Source: Thuidium tamariscinum (taxonomy: Eukaryota; Streptophyta; Bryopsida; Hypnales; Thuidiaceae). From it: DNA of 64,000 bases. Below the pieces are notes generated by a model. The model saw only the letters and a program-made list of their open reading frames with translations, did no database searches and was not told the origin of the DNA. Positions 24,427-36,537 of this stretch are shown here, piece after piece. The position numbers were made by a program, and so were the translations under genes. Each line of letters opens with the position of its first letter. Within the stretch, counting starts at the first letter, position 1. The DNA is taken from assembly GCA_947034885.2 (NCBI GenBank), contig OX344751.2, positions 42,685,082 to 42,749,081 of the forward strand. The letters run 5' to 3'.

Positions 24427-25437
24427 ATTCTAATCAAGACTAATGCTAGAAATGAAGGAAGCAAATGGAAATTTACTTTTTAGACAAAGTATGAATTTTC
24501 TTATGAATCTCTGAAGTATTCTATCTAATTGACCCCAAACGAGTTTTTAGACTATTCCAAATTAGCAAAAAGTGTTTTTATAATGGTCATCTTACCACCT
24601 AAAACAATCATAATATTCTTTTAACATGGTTATAACATTTCCTAAAATGGCCATGACACGAAGGAATAAAACTAAATAACTTCTTATGACAAGTTTACAC
24701 TAGGAAAGTGTAAGTGTCCTATGATAGACATTAGAAACTCAATGACCATATGGATTATGGTCACAAATCAAACTAGTGTAGTCCTAATCCCATTTATTAC
24801 AAAGAGTTTGTCATGATTTCATACAAGATTCTAATGTGTAGTTCTCTAGATGCATGTTTTGAGTGGTTTGCCTATCATAGGAAGGAAGTATACCATAATT
24901 CAAAGTTAGTTGGTGGAATTGGAAGTAAAATTTTTTGCAATTTGTAAACATCAAGAAAAAAAAGTTAGTCCATAAATTAAATTCAAATAGTATGAGATGC
25001 ATTGATTGTTTTATAATGCATTTTTCTATTGTATCAAAATTTATTTCAAATGACTTGAGAACAAATTAAGAAGACATATATAATAGAAAATAAATTCAAA
25101 TGAATTGAAGACATAGAAAGAAGATATTTGTGAAACAAAAATGATTTAGAATGACTTTAGGATAGAGAAGATGTTCCCTACTTTTTGAAACACTCCATAC
25201 AAATGAAATGGAATGATTTCTAGTAGAAAAAATGCAATGTAGTCAAATTAGTACACCTCACATTAACATACAATAGTAGTTGGTGTTCTAATATTAGTAG
25301 GTTTTGGTTGCTTTGAAAGGATTTGCAATGCTTATTAATGTTGTATTCAAGAGATAAATTTTTTCTATCTCTACAACAAGATACTAAAAACAACCATTGT
25401 AGCTATTGGCACAAATCACTTCTAAATTACAATACAC
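24427..25437. other. No gene seen
   Basis: AT-rich noncoding sequence. Confidence 0.45.
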
Positions 25438-25448
25438 TTAACCCCTAA
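25438..25448. mobile_element. Solo TTAA-element end
   Basis: TTAACCCCTAAAG, the terminus of the piggyBac-like family, stands here without its body, directly abutting the next element. Confidence 0.5.
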
Positions 25449-25772
25449 AGACATAAGAAGATTTTCAGCTTGGAATGCATTGGGAACGTAGTGCTGATGT
25501 GGTCGAGCGACTGCCATGTCAGAAAATACTAATTAATTATTTATTTTAATTAATTATTTAATATTTTTAAAATATTTTCTTGCAAAAATATTTTTTTTAA
25601 AATAATTTTCTTTCTTTTTTAAACAATCTAAAATTTTTTGGAAAAAAATAATAATTTTTTTTTCAAATTTCAAAAATTCAGACCAGCAGGGGGCTGGTCT
25701 GCAGTAGTGGGAACAGTTTCTGGGAACACCCCTGAAACAGTCTTCTTGGGGGCAAGAAATTCTCTTATGTCT
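25449..25772. mobile_element. CATTAG-family relative, copy 2 (diverged ends)
   Basis: The ends AGACATAAGAAGATTT and AAATTCTCTTATGTCT are inverted. The inner GTCGAGCGACTGCCA is the reverse complement of text in the copy at 17470, so it lies in opposite orientation. Confidence 0.65.
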
Positions 25773-27886
25773 AAGCACCCATTTTATAGTCAATGTCCTA
25801 AACCAAATAGCATCTTTGTGAGAAATTTAATGTATTCATAATTTCTATCATTTTTGCTATACATACAAGTTTTTTTTTTAAAATACTCATAGCTAAGATT
25901 GCTACTATAAAACAAAAATTTGAAAGGAAAATAGCACGAAGTGTTTAGTACTTGCCTAGACGTTGGAATGTTTATTATTTTGAGAAAGTGTTTATGCTCT
26001 CATTACCAAACTTTATGCTTTTTTCCAAATCAATTGAAACTACAATATTGGCCTACTATAGAAATTTTCAATGCTAAAGATAAAATTATTTTTTTGATGA
26101 ATTTTTTAAGTCAAAACTCTCTTGAAGAAAATCTAAAAATGACTTAAAATTTTTGACCATATAAATATTGGAATGGATATTCTTTACTCTTCATACTACC
26201 TATTGTTTATTTTGATACAAACTTCAAAAAGTTATAGAATTTATATTTTATAACACATTTGTATTTTGTTCAAAATTCTTAAATCTATAGGAGTTAACAA
26301 AATTAGTGCACTTAGCTATTCTTATAGTTCATAAAAGAATTTGCATTTCTCCTTCTTTTTTTAACAAATGGGGCAAGCTGATTGCACTACACAAAGAGAA
26401 AAACAACAATTCCTCTTATTTTAGGCAATGCAAAAAAAATTGTCAAAAATATGATGAAATATTAACATCCACATCATAAATGAAATATGCCAACTATGGA
26501 TGCAAATCTAGCATTGTCATTTGTCAAGAAATACATACATTCATCCCATCTCAAGATTTTGTAGTAACTAAGCATTTTCTTCTATTGTAAAGAAAAATCT
26601 ATCAATTGTATGTTTTTTTTAACTGATTCTCAGCAAAAAATACTCAAAAATTAACCTTGGGCTAAAGTATGAATTACTTCTTCAAGGTGCTTCAAAATAC
26701 TTATACCCAAAGTTTGCCAAAAATCTTGTTTGATCTTTATTTTTCAACAAATTAAACCATTGTAACTTTTGGTAAACAAGGTCAAGTACATTGTTCCAAA
26801 ATTTAAGAATAAATGACAACACTAATTGAAAGTTCAATGTGCCTTAGCTTCAAAGTGTAATCATTTCTAGCACTTCCAAAAAGTTAAAGTTTTATCTCTC
26901 AACAGTTATAAAAAAATATATTTATGTCCTATAACTTATGCACTTTAGTAACTATGTTGGTAAAATGGGTTGAGAATAGATGAATAAAAATTTTACTAAA
27001 AAAAATTTAATATCCATTTTAAAAGAAGTTTTCATTAAGTTGAAAGTGGAAGAACAAAAAAATTGCTAATAACTCTTACAAGAAATTGAGAAACATAAAT
27101 AAAAATGGTGGTAGGATTGTAGTAAGAAAATAGGTATCCATTATTTTTGGTTTTATTCAAAAGAATTCAAATTTGACTTCAGAAAAGTATTTTACATTCT
27201 TCTTCTACCTTTATTATTTACAAAATAGAAATCTTTATAAGTTTCACTTCATTATTTCCACTGGTTCAAATATTTTCAAAAAATAAGAATGAATCTATAT
27301 ATTCAAAGAAATAAATTAATATTTTTTCATGTATATATCTATATCTACATCTATATATAAGCTTTATACATAGACTAAGATGATTGACATCTATTTTAAG
27401 AAATTCATGCAAAAATTTGAAATTATAAAGCCAATGGAATATGCTCAAGTTCTAAAATGGGCTCATTAGTCCTTTAGACCTAAGGTTGTACTAAATATCT
27501 AAGGGAGGGGACCCATTTTTTTTGACCACTTAAACAATTGAACATACCTGCAATGTGGACACTTAGAAAGAGGGAAGTTCTTCATGTACAGAAATGGTTT
27601 TGAAAAGGATTTTTCATTTTTATAGAGTTTTATTTCTCAAAAGAAATTATCATAAATTTTCTAGGTGAAGATTTTGTTCATACCATACTAGTCTTATAGG
27701 TAATCTTATTTCTAATTGTTATAAACCTCTAATAGTTTATAACTTCAAATTACAATGGACTCCAAATCCAAATCCAAAATATACTTAATAACAAAATCAT
27801 TTCAGAAAAGCTCAAACCACCTAACCATAGATAGAGATCAATCTCCAAAAAGATAGTCTTCTCATCCCTGAGCTTTGTCTTATAAT
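25773..27886. other. No gene seen
   Basis: 2.1 kb of AT-rich noncoding sequence with no recognised family. Confidence 0.45.
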
Positions 27887-28098
27887 CACTACAAGATAAA
27901 GGGGTGTTTTAAGTATAGTCCTAGAGATAACATTTTAAGTAATGACCTTTTTTTGAGACTTTAAGTAAGAAATAAGTATCTTTTTAGTAAAATTTTACTA
28001 AAAAGACACTTATTTCTTACTTAAAGTCTCAAAAAAAGGTCATTACTTAAAATGTTATCTCTAGGACTATACTTAAAACACTCCATTCTCTTGTAGTG
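27887..28098. mobile_element. Near-perfect CACTA-type hairpin MITE, 212 bp
   Basis: CACTACAAGA to TCTTGTAGTG, flanked by AAT on both sides (27884-27886, 28099-28101). The two halves are reverse complements. After a few mismatches in the outer ~16 bp, about 90 bp pair with one difference, meeting at AGTAAAATTTTACT. The element is probably young; its transcript would be one long hairpin. Confidence 0.9.
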
Positions 28099-28338
28099 AA
28101 TAGAAATTATTAGTAAAGACTTAAAGACTAGGACTACCTTTCAAACTTAATCATTTTTTCTTTGATTTTATCTTGAACCATCATTTAAAGTAAATTTTTT
28201 GATTATCTCCTCCAATTATATCCTATCAAATCATCTCTTGTTCAAATCTTCATCTTCTACTTGAAGTTATCTAACTCCAAGTTCTAACACCATTGTGCTT
28301 ATCCGATGCACTAATCATCCACATGGGGTTATTTAACT

Positions 28339-29291
28339 TTAACCCCTAAAGCCCTGAACAACATTTTTTGAGATTATAAATTTTTGGGGCAGCTCACTAC
28401 AGATGGAGTTTTTATTTTTTTTCTTTGAAATTTTGATACAATGTGTGCCCAAGGAGTAACTTTAAGGCCCGACAATTTTCATAACTTTTGACTTCACGGT
28501 TAAAAAGTTATGCCAAGATATGTTGTTTTCTTTACTCGGTGGGCAGCCGGAGCAGCTGAAAAAACTTCTTCAAAAAAAACTTTAAAAAAAAAAGTGAAAT
28601 TTCAAATTGGTTCTTTAGGTTTATACAGGCATGAGAAGATTTGAATCAATCCATTCCAATTAATGAATCAAAAGTTATGAAGATTTTGAGTTTGGGGTAG
28701 TTTGCGGCCAGTTACAGAATCTCTATAGTACAAAAAAAGTTTGAAATTTTTCATTTAATTCAATTTTTCATATTTTTGGAAAACAAACAAACAAAAAGCT
28801 GTAGATTTTTTATTACAACATTTTGACCATTGGGATTGAAAATTTTCAATTTCATAAATAAAATGTTCACAATTTAGTATTTTGGCTCATTTTTTACTTC
28901 TTTCTACTTACTTATTTTTTCCTATATGTTGTACAATTCCAAATGGTTTGAATTTTTTTGAGAATGTAGCCAACTTGCATTGAAGTATGAATTCAAAGAG
29001 TAACCACCATTTTGAATGTTTTTCACACAAATGTGACCTTGTGAAGTGTAGCTGCCCGGATTTTCGCAGGGATAAAAAAACAATTTTTGTAAATTCAAAT
29101 GCTTATATCTTGCAATCTACATGGTGGAAATTTCTGAAATTTTTTCCACATGTTAACAAACCACCTTAATACAAGATCCTATGGTTATATGAGTCAAAAA
29201 TGTGTTTTAAAAAAAATTGCACTTGTATTAGAAATGGCAGTTTTGGAGCATTTTTGGTGAAAATGTAGAGTCAAAAACCTTGAGGGGTTAA
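28339..29291. mobile_element. TTAA-site element (piggyBac-like family), copy C, complete
   Basis: TTAA|CCCCTAAAGCCC to CTTGAGGGG|TTAA, 953 bp with the targets. It serves as a reference copy because nothing is inserted in it. Its short frame at 28987 is shared with copy B (see findings). Confidence 0.85.
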
Positions 29292-30347
29292 TGCATAAAT
29301 TCATTGTTTGCAAATATCCATTCCAATGCCCTTGTCATCCAACTAGAGTTGTTTAATTCTAGTGTATAAATCCACCATTTAGAGATATCTATCTTCAAGC
29401 AATCTCTACTTATCTAGCTACTAGTGCACATTCCATCATGGATTAGTTCATGATCATCCATCAATGCATTCATACATCAAAGGTCATGACACAATCATCA
29501 ATCCTTTCATCTATCAATGCATCTATCCATCCAAGATTGTAACAAGGGTCTTGGCATCAACTAGATTGTAAAATTGAGAAGTACTTCATTAACCCCTAAG
29601 GGACTAAGTTGCATTGTTTGGAAACATAGAAATTTTGGAATACTCATTATGAATGGAGTTTTTATTATTTCTATTTGAAATTTTCACCCAACATGTAGAC
29701 AAGGAATATCTTAAGGTCCCAACAATTTTCATAACTTATAACTATGTAGTTATTGCATGATATGTTGTTTCTTTCTTAACTTGGGTTGTCTAGGCATATT
29801 AAAAAAAGTAATTCTTTTAGAAACTTAAATTTGAAATTGGTTTTCCAAAATGTATATGTATGTGGAAAGTTGAATAATTACATTTTGATGAATGAGATGA
29901 AATTTATGAAGAGTTAAATTAATTTGCATGGAATTATGGATTTTTTATTATAAAATAAATTAACTTTAAAGTTTTTTATTTAATTTAATTTCAAATATTT
30001 TTGAAAAAAATAAAAACATCAAGAGTAGATTTTTTTATTACAACATTACAACCATTGGTATTGGTAGGTTCCAATTTTATAAATAAAATTTTAACAATTT
30101 AATATTATAGATCATTCTCTACCATTGTTTTTTATTTGTCATAAAGTGCTAAAGTGGCAAAACTAAATGTTGTAGCATTCCTCCAAATTTCAACATTCAT
30201 CTTCATATTGATAGAAATATAATAAGATAACATCTTGTTTTTATGTCCAAACTAATGTCCGACATAACGAAGGTTGGGGTGATGCTCCTGGGGACTTCAC
30301 GACCACAACAGGCTCAGCGTTTTGTCCCTTGCTAGGGTACGACATGA

Positions 30348-30542
<195 letters not shown>

Positions 30543-30696
30543 TAATTGTGAAAGGTGATGCAATCTTACCTACATTACCTCATTAGGCCTTTTTTACCGA
30601 GGAGTTCTCGGATGGTACAAATATCGATGCATTTTTGAGCCCATACCAGGTGGATTGTCTCAAAAATCTACATGGCTATTATTGAGAGGGCTTGTG

Positions 30697-30890
30697 TTAC
30701 AACAGTGATGGGTTTTTTATTTCGGGAGGAGCAAGTGGGGCGTCGGGGGGAGCGAGCAGTCTCTCGGGAGGAGTAGGCGGGGCGTTGGGAGGAGCGAGCA
30801 GTCCCTCGGTATGAGTAGGTGATCCCTCGGGAGGAGTAGGTGCGGCGTCAGGAGGAGTGAGCGGGACCTTGGGAGGAGGTGGCGGGGCTC
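30697..30890 (-). pseudogene. Proline-rich repeat coding remnant
   Basis: The minus strand reads an open frame of repeated APPxAPPTPPE-type units rich in Pro, Ala, Thr and Glu, ending at a TAA at 30697-30699. On the plus strand it appears as GGGAGGAG-rich DNA. Upstream the frame is broken by stops near 30900. It may be a linker from a transposon protein or from a captured wall protein. I do not recognise a specific family. Confidence 0.5.
30724..30890. repeat. GC-rich minisatellite of about 33 bp units
   Basis: Degenerate tandem units contain CTCGGGAGGAGTAGG and GGGAGGAGCGAGCAGT. This is the DNA form of the proline-rich repeat above and the most GC-rich patch in the repeat half of the window. 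Confidence 0.75.
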
Positions 30891-31063
30891 CCCATTTTCA
30901 CCCGATAGGGACGGATGGGACCATCAGTTTGGTTCATCATCCTATTGCGGAAGGTGGATCTAGGGCGGGGAGACTGGCTAGGACATTACTCGAGGAGGAT
31001 GAGAGGATGTTGCAGCTAGTTCTGGTTGCAAGGGAATATGCGAACCCTCATGCACCAGATGTC

Positions 31064-31173
31064 AATATAAGAAACTTGTGTTTTAGATGACGAATTTTAG
31101 GTGACATCCAATGACGCAACCCGTGTTTTTATGTCCAAACTAATGTCCGCCATAACATCAAGTTTCTTATAGT
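31064..31173. mobile_element. CACTA-like terminal fragment
   Basis: The segment ends TTTCTTATAGTG, the complement of a CACTATAAGAAA terminus, with an imperfect inverted copy (ATAAGAAACTTG) at its left side. Its inner AACCCGTGTTTTTAT is shared with the fold-back at 17072. The neighbouring text TTTTATGTCCAAACTAATG also recurs near 30238. Confidence 0.5.
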
Positions 31174-31464
31174 GTGTACTAGCTTTTGTGCAGCCATTTA
31201 CCATGAAGTCCCTTGAGGTTCTGGATGCGTTTTAGGCCTTAAATGGTGGATTAGTTGAGGGGTAGCTTGTAGGCTTTTCGAATTGAAAGCAGATTTTGTA
31301 CTAGGATTAGTACCAAGATTGTCTGGTCTTTTTTGTGAAACTCTAATAATACAAATGGAGCAGTAAAGAGCATGGTTATAATTTCACCTGTATGATTGGC
31401 TCTGAAGTCAAGGTAGTCTTTCGTCTGTCGTTCTAGGAAAAATGCTACTCCATGTAGAGAGAGT

Positions 31465-31866
31465 AGGTAACGAATGCAGAGCTAGCAGAAATTGCAAAGT
31501 TGACAGCCCGCTTGTATGCCTCCTTGTCAAAACCCCTTAAATAAGGTTCAAGGAACAGTAACTTGAATGCTTGAGTTGCAAAAACACATTAAATGAAAAC
31601 TCAGACCATCACGGATCATCAATATTAGGTACAAAAAAACTGACGCAATCTGTTGTAGCTAGTGGAACTAATTCCTTACTGATGAAGTCTATAACAAGCC
31701 AACCTTTGGAATATCGTGTCCGCTCCTTGGGACGCTGAGGAAAGCAATATGATTTTCTATAAGGGTACTTGAGATTGGTTGTAGGTATCAACATTTGAAC
31801 GTTTCTTGTGTCTGTAAGGGAGTCTCCAAAAGCATAGATGTAGCTAGGGCAATCATAGAAGATCAT
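31465..31866 (-). pseudogene. Captured GDSL esterase/lipase fragment, broken
   Basis: The minus strand from 31866 encodes the N-terminal block of a GDSL (SGNH) hydrolase: YAFGDSLTDTRN containing the nucleophilic Ser, then PYRKSYC, RYSKGWLVIDFISKEL. A second block at about 31560-31465 reads LFLEPYLRGFD...AVNFAISASSA, the next conserved region of the family. Between them lies about 50 bp with stops that resembles a retained intron ending in CAAG. Nothing matches the remaining two-thirds of the protein, and there is no full ORF. It sits inside a 2.4-kb transposon-like insertion. I read it as a genomic fragment of a host gene captured by the element, copied from DNA rather than mRNA if the intron is real. 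Confidence 0.75.
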
Positions 31867-32933
31867 TTAAGAAGATTAAGATAAACAAAGAAGATCTATG
31901 CTGATGGTCTATCTGTCTTTCATGATTGTTGACATGGCATGCCACGTCAACATACCATGTCCACGTCTCGTAATTTCCATGTCATTGGTCCACGTCAGAT
32001 GCCATGTCACCTAATTTTCCACACCATCTGCCCGTTTTCATCTTTTTTTATCGCGGTTAGTCATTTTACCTCTAACCGAACTAATATTTTGTTAATTACT
32101 TTAATTAAGTTTGACCAACAATGATGACGTGGCTATGAATGTTTTCTTGGATGATTTTAAAAACATTTTTATGTTGACAACCAAGTTTTAAACTACATCA
32201 TTGTTTTGGATAACACCAATTTGTTGTGACAATAATTTAGCATGCTTTTTACAACATTTAATTAAATCTTCCCTTTTTTTAGCCTTCATTCACTGGACAT
32301 CCCAATGTTCTATAAAACATATAATGTTTTTTTAAACATGTTAATTTTGTTTCATCCATTATTTGGTAATTTCATCAAATATTTTTTAAAGTTTTAAAGT
32401 TAATTAGAAATCTCATCCAAAACTTTACTATTTAGGTTCTATTGTCTTGGTGAATAGCTCATTATTTTAGTACAAAATGACAACAAATCGCCCAACCCCC
32501 TCCCCCTCCAACCCAACCTAACCTCCATTGTTCTCTACTTCTTTCTACTTACTATTTTTCCTATATATTGTACAATTTTGAATGATTTAAAGACTTTCAA
32601 ATACATATACAATTTGTCTTGAAGAAGGATTTCCAAGAAGCACCATCAAAATGGACATTTTTCATGCAAATGTGACCTTGTGAAATGCAATTGCCCCCAT
32701 TTTTGCAAGGCCAAAAAAGGATTTTTTGTCAATTCAAATGCTAATATCTCACAATCTACATGGTTTAAACTTTTGAAAATTTTCCAATATTTTTTCAAAC
32801 TAGTATACTACAAGATCCTATAGTTACATGTGTCAAAAATGATTTTTAATAAAATTTTGGTACTTGTGCTAGAAGTCATAGTTTTGGATCCATTTTTTGT
32901 GAAAATATAGTCAAGGAACTTTAGGGGTTAATT

Positions 32934-33176
32934 GAGTTATTTGTAAAGTACACTAAACTAGAGTTTAAACCCATGAGTTTTGTGAAAAAGCTAGTTGAGT
33001 TAAAAAAGTTGAAACTTATTTTTCCATCAAAATGGTACCTAAAAATGTTTGGTTCACACTTTTGAAATCGTGTGACATAATTATCTTGCAAAAAAGTTTG
33101 ACGCTTCAACTATAGTTGCCGTCTCAACTTCAAAAAAAGTCATACCCAAAGTGGAGGAGACTTTACAAATAACTCA
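32934..33176. mobile_element. TIR element with GAGTTATTTG ends, copy 1
   Basis: The ends TGAGTTATTTGTAAAGT and ACTTTACAAATAACTCA are inverted repeats. About 240 bp, very similar to 40657-40906. It abuts the right end of TTAA copy D. Confidence 0.75.
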
Positions 33177-33569
33177 AATGTGATAGAAAATTATACCCCC
33201 AATTGAAAGTGCTTCATTGCCAAGTGCTATGTAGATAAGCTTTGGAGTTAATAATTAAATTAAACAAACCCAAGGCTAATAGTATGATTCGTTCCTAGGG
33301 AGGTTTTTTAAATAGGTACATCTAAATAATTCCAAATCGGATCATTGCAATTGTTTAGAAAATGAAATCAATTTGTTCCTTTACTATAAATAATATGTTA
33401 TTTTCTCACGATAAAACTAATTCCAAAATTTGTCACGCCACTCTTAAAGGCCACAAAGGTAAGAATTTCTCCCGAGTTAATTATCTTTAATCCTTTTTAT
33501 TTCTTTATTCTTTATTCATTGCTTCATCTTTCTTTTATTTATTTATTAATTTTCTTTTTCTTTTCCTTT
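33177..33569. other. No gene seen
   Basis: AT-rich transition into the motif array to the right. Confidence 0.4.
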
Positions 33570-35040
33570 CTAATTCGGCATCACAGCTCGGTCTCCAAAT
33601 TGGGTCTTCACGCTCCAGCACCATAGACTGTGTAGCTTCCAATTCGGTCTTATATTACTCAGCCTGCTATGGCTATAAATTTTTTAATTTAGGCTAAGCT
33701 TTCCAATTTGTTCTTCTCATACTAAAGATCACAGGATCTCTCCTCTTCGATTAGACTTTCAAACTTAACTTACCAAATTGGTTTTATATTTTACTCTCAT
33801 GCAGACTACCAATTCGGAATATATTATACTCAGCATATCACAATCAAGACTCCAAATGGGAAAATAATATTGCAATCAGGCCAAACCAATCCAACTTGGA
33901 ACATACATACCATTCACATCAGATTTTACATGTCCATACTAACACAAACTCCAAATTGTATAACTCATACAGCCATATAATTTCACCCACATACAATTTG
34001 GAATTATAATTCAATTTATTACAAAGATTGAAAGAATTGATTCCTTTACATAACAGTGATCATTAATACAATATAATTTTCTCTATCACAACTAATTGGT
34101 GAACAAATCACCTATTAAATATTAAATCAGATGTTCAAAGTCTCACAGATCTTAATCCATAACTAAATTGTTTTTTTTAATTTTACTATGATGATTTACA
34201 ATTTAGCCTTCTATCTTCTCCTAATTGGATTCTAAAAATTAATCTCTACAGAACTTTCCAATTAGTTTCCCATACTTCCACAGTTTTAATCTTCATCAAA
34301 ATATAATCATTCCACTCGGATTCTAAAACTGTTAAATTCACAGACATTCCAAATTTGGAAGAATTAAATCCATCACATATATACAAACACACTCATCCCG
34401 ACTAGGACACAAACACAAGCAAACAAAACGAACTCACACACAAAACACAAAGAAAACAACACAGCACAATTGGTTGGGACACGCATTGGCATACTCTCAA
34501 CAATGGGTGGAAGAAATGAATTCAAAATCACACCAAATAGGAACCAGGAAGATGGAGAGCAACCGCCTCACCTAACTCAGCTGAACTTCCCATTCAACTG
34601 AAATTCCAACTAGGACAACTAAGCAAACATTACCTACTTGGACGCTGGATTGACATCCCATTTGGAAACTGCAATCAACAACAGACTGACCCAACTTGGA
34701 ATAATCTACCTACTAACTTAACTGGGCTGCAACAACAACTATCCAAATTGGAATCCACCCCAAAACAAATCAATCAGCCACACACACAACTTAATAATCC
34801 AAAAAGGAAAATTCATCTCAGAGAGAAAATCAACTTGGATTGATACATGGAACTCAACCTGGCTTAAACTCAACACAAATCAACTCCAAATTGATGAAAA
34901 ATACTGCTGAAATTTGCAAAATTACCACACAACTTTACAATTAGGTACCCCGAAACCCAAAATTTGGTTACAAAACTGAACAAAAAATTGCAAAAAATCT
35001 ATCCAACTCGGTTATCTACATGCTACCATACCAAATAGAA
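33570..35040. repeat. Array of about 30 degenerate CCAATTGG-like motifs
   Basis: Variants of CCAAATTGG (CCAATTCGG, CCAACTTGG, CCAATTAG, CTAATTGG) recur every 35-70 bp, for example near 33570, 33595, 33639, 33703, 33773, 33809, 33852, 33891, 33951, 33992, 34660, 34692, 34745 and 35005. The plus strand is rich in A and C and poor in G, unlike the flanks. The spacers are not obviously repeated. No ORF longer than noise. Confidence 0.55.
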
Positions 35041-35784
35041 GTCCTTTATTCAATTGTAATATGTCATAACTAACAACTCTACCCTATTAAAATGGGAGAG
35101 GGGTAATTAGGAATGGATTGCCTTCCATGGCCACAAAATGAATTCCAAATTTTTGCAGTTCTACGTTGGTTGTGAACTCAACGAGGCATGTATTTTGTAC
35201 TAACATAATAATATTTAAATATATTAGAAGAAGGTTTTGAGCATGGTTTCTATTAATGAACAATAAAGTTTTGTGTTAGATCTTGCTAGACTCTTTAAGA
35301 ATGCATTTTTTGGACTCCATGTAAATATGCTACAAATTTTTTAAGTGATGAAAATAGGCACATCTAAAATCAACTCAAGGTTCTTATATCAAGAAGTAGT
35401 AAATTTCAAGCAAGAATCTAGATGGGACAACTATTTTTTCACACAAGTCACATTTAGGTGTTATAGGAGTCAATCCTTTCTTGATCTCTTCCAATTTGAA
35501 AGCATAGAATGATCTATTTTGTATAGGTAAAGATGAATAAATGATCAATTATGGCACAGTATTGGCATAGTAGAATTGGGAGTAGAATTCTCAATTTCTC
35601 AATCAATCTTTGGTTGGAAATAAGATGTCTTACTTGACTAATGTGGAAAAAATAGAATCTTCACCTAAAAAATTCATGGTAATTTTGTTTTGGAAACTAA
35701 AATTCAAAAAAATTATAAAATCTTCCTAAAATCTATTTTTGTATGTGGAGAAGTTTTTCCACTCAACAAACTTGTACTTTAAAG
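35041..35784. other. No gene seen
   Basis: AT-rich noncoding sequence. Confidence 0.45.
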
Positions 35785-35786
35785 TA

Positions 35787-36034
35787 AGACGTCTATAAAC
35801 CAACCATCTAAAGGTTGGAATTGAATTTTGGAGAGGTGAAAGATCTTGAAATATTTTTCAGTGAATTTTCCTTGAAAGATAGATAGAATAGGCATCTAAT
35901 CCAAGTCATTTCATATTTTTTTGGAGCTCTATAGAATTAATTATGAATGTTTGAAGTCAAAATGGCATAGGGCTCCAAAATTGCCCACCTCCTCAAATGT
36001 ACACTAAACTAAGCGGTTTTCAAGCCTCCTACCT
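35787..36034. mobile_element. AGGTAGG-ended TA element, copy 1 (diverged)
   Basis: The right end GCCTCCTACCT is followed by TA; the left end is eroded (AGACGTCTATAAACC) after TA. The internal CATCTAATCCAAGTCATTTC is shared with 40339 and 41238. Confidence 0.6.
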
Positions 36035-36199
36035 TAGATATTCTCAATTACTTGAGCTTTTGGAAATGGCTTGGCTCTATCAATAGCTTACAAGATAGAG
36101 AAAGAAATTTGCTTCTTCTACAATCTACAAAGATGAACAAAATAATATCCCATAATAACAAATTTATTAGTGCATGGAAATTCCCTCAAAGAGTTACTA

Positions 36200-36537
36200 A
36201 GGTGAAGGGCTCAAGAACAATTGAGGCATTAAAACCACCCACCTTTTTAAATGTACAACACTTGTATATGTTATTTATTTATTTATTTATTTTAATCTTT
36301 GTAGGAATGTACAACCAATGTATATTTGAAGACATCGACAATTTTAGAGCCTAATGCCATTTGGAATTCAAAAATTAATAAATAATTCTAAAAAGCTCAA
36401 AAAAAATCCAACTTGAATTGGATGTCAATTTCACTTGTCTTTCAAAGAGAATTTATTGAAAAATATTTCAAGGAGTTTCACCTCTCCAAAATTCAATTTC
36501 ACCTCTTATATAGGTGCTTTATGGACATCCCACCTTA
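36200..36537. mobile_element. AGGTAGG-ended TA element, copy 2 (inverted)
   Basis: AGGTGAAGGGCTC to GGACATCCCACCT, bounded by TA at 36198-36199 and 36538-36539. It is in opposite orientation to its neighbour at 35787 and overlaps the TTAA of the next element. An ATTT tandem run lies at about 36270. Confidence 0.7.
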
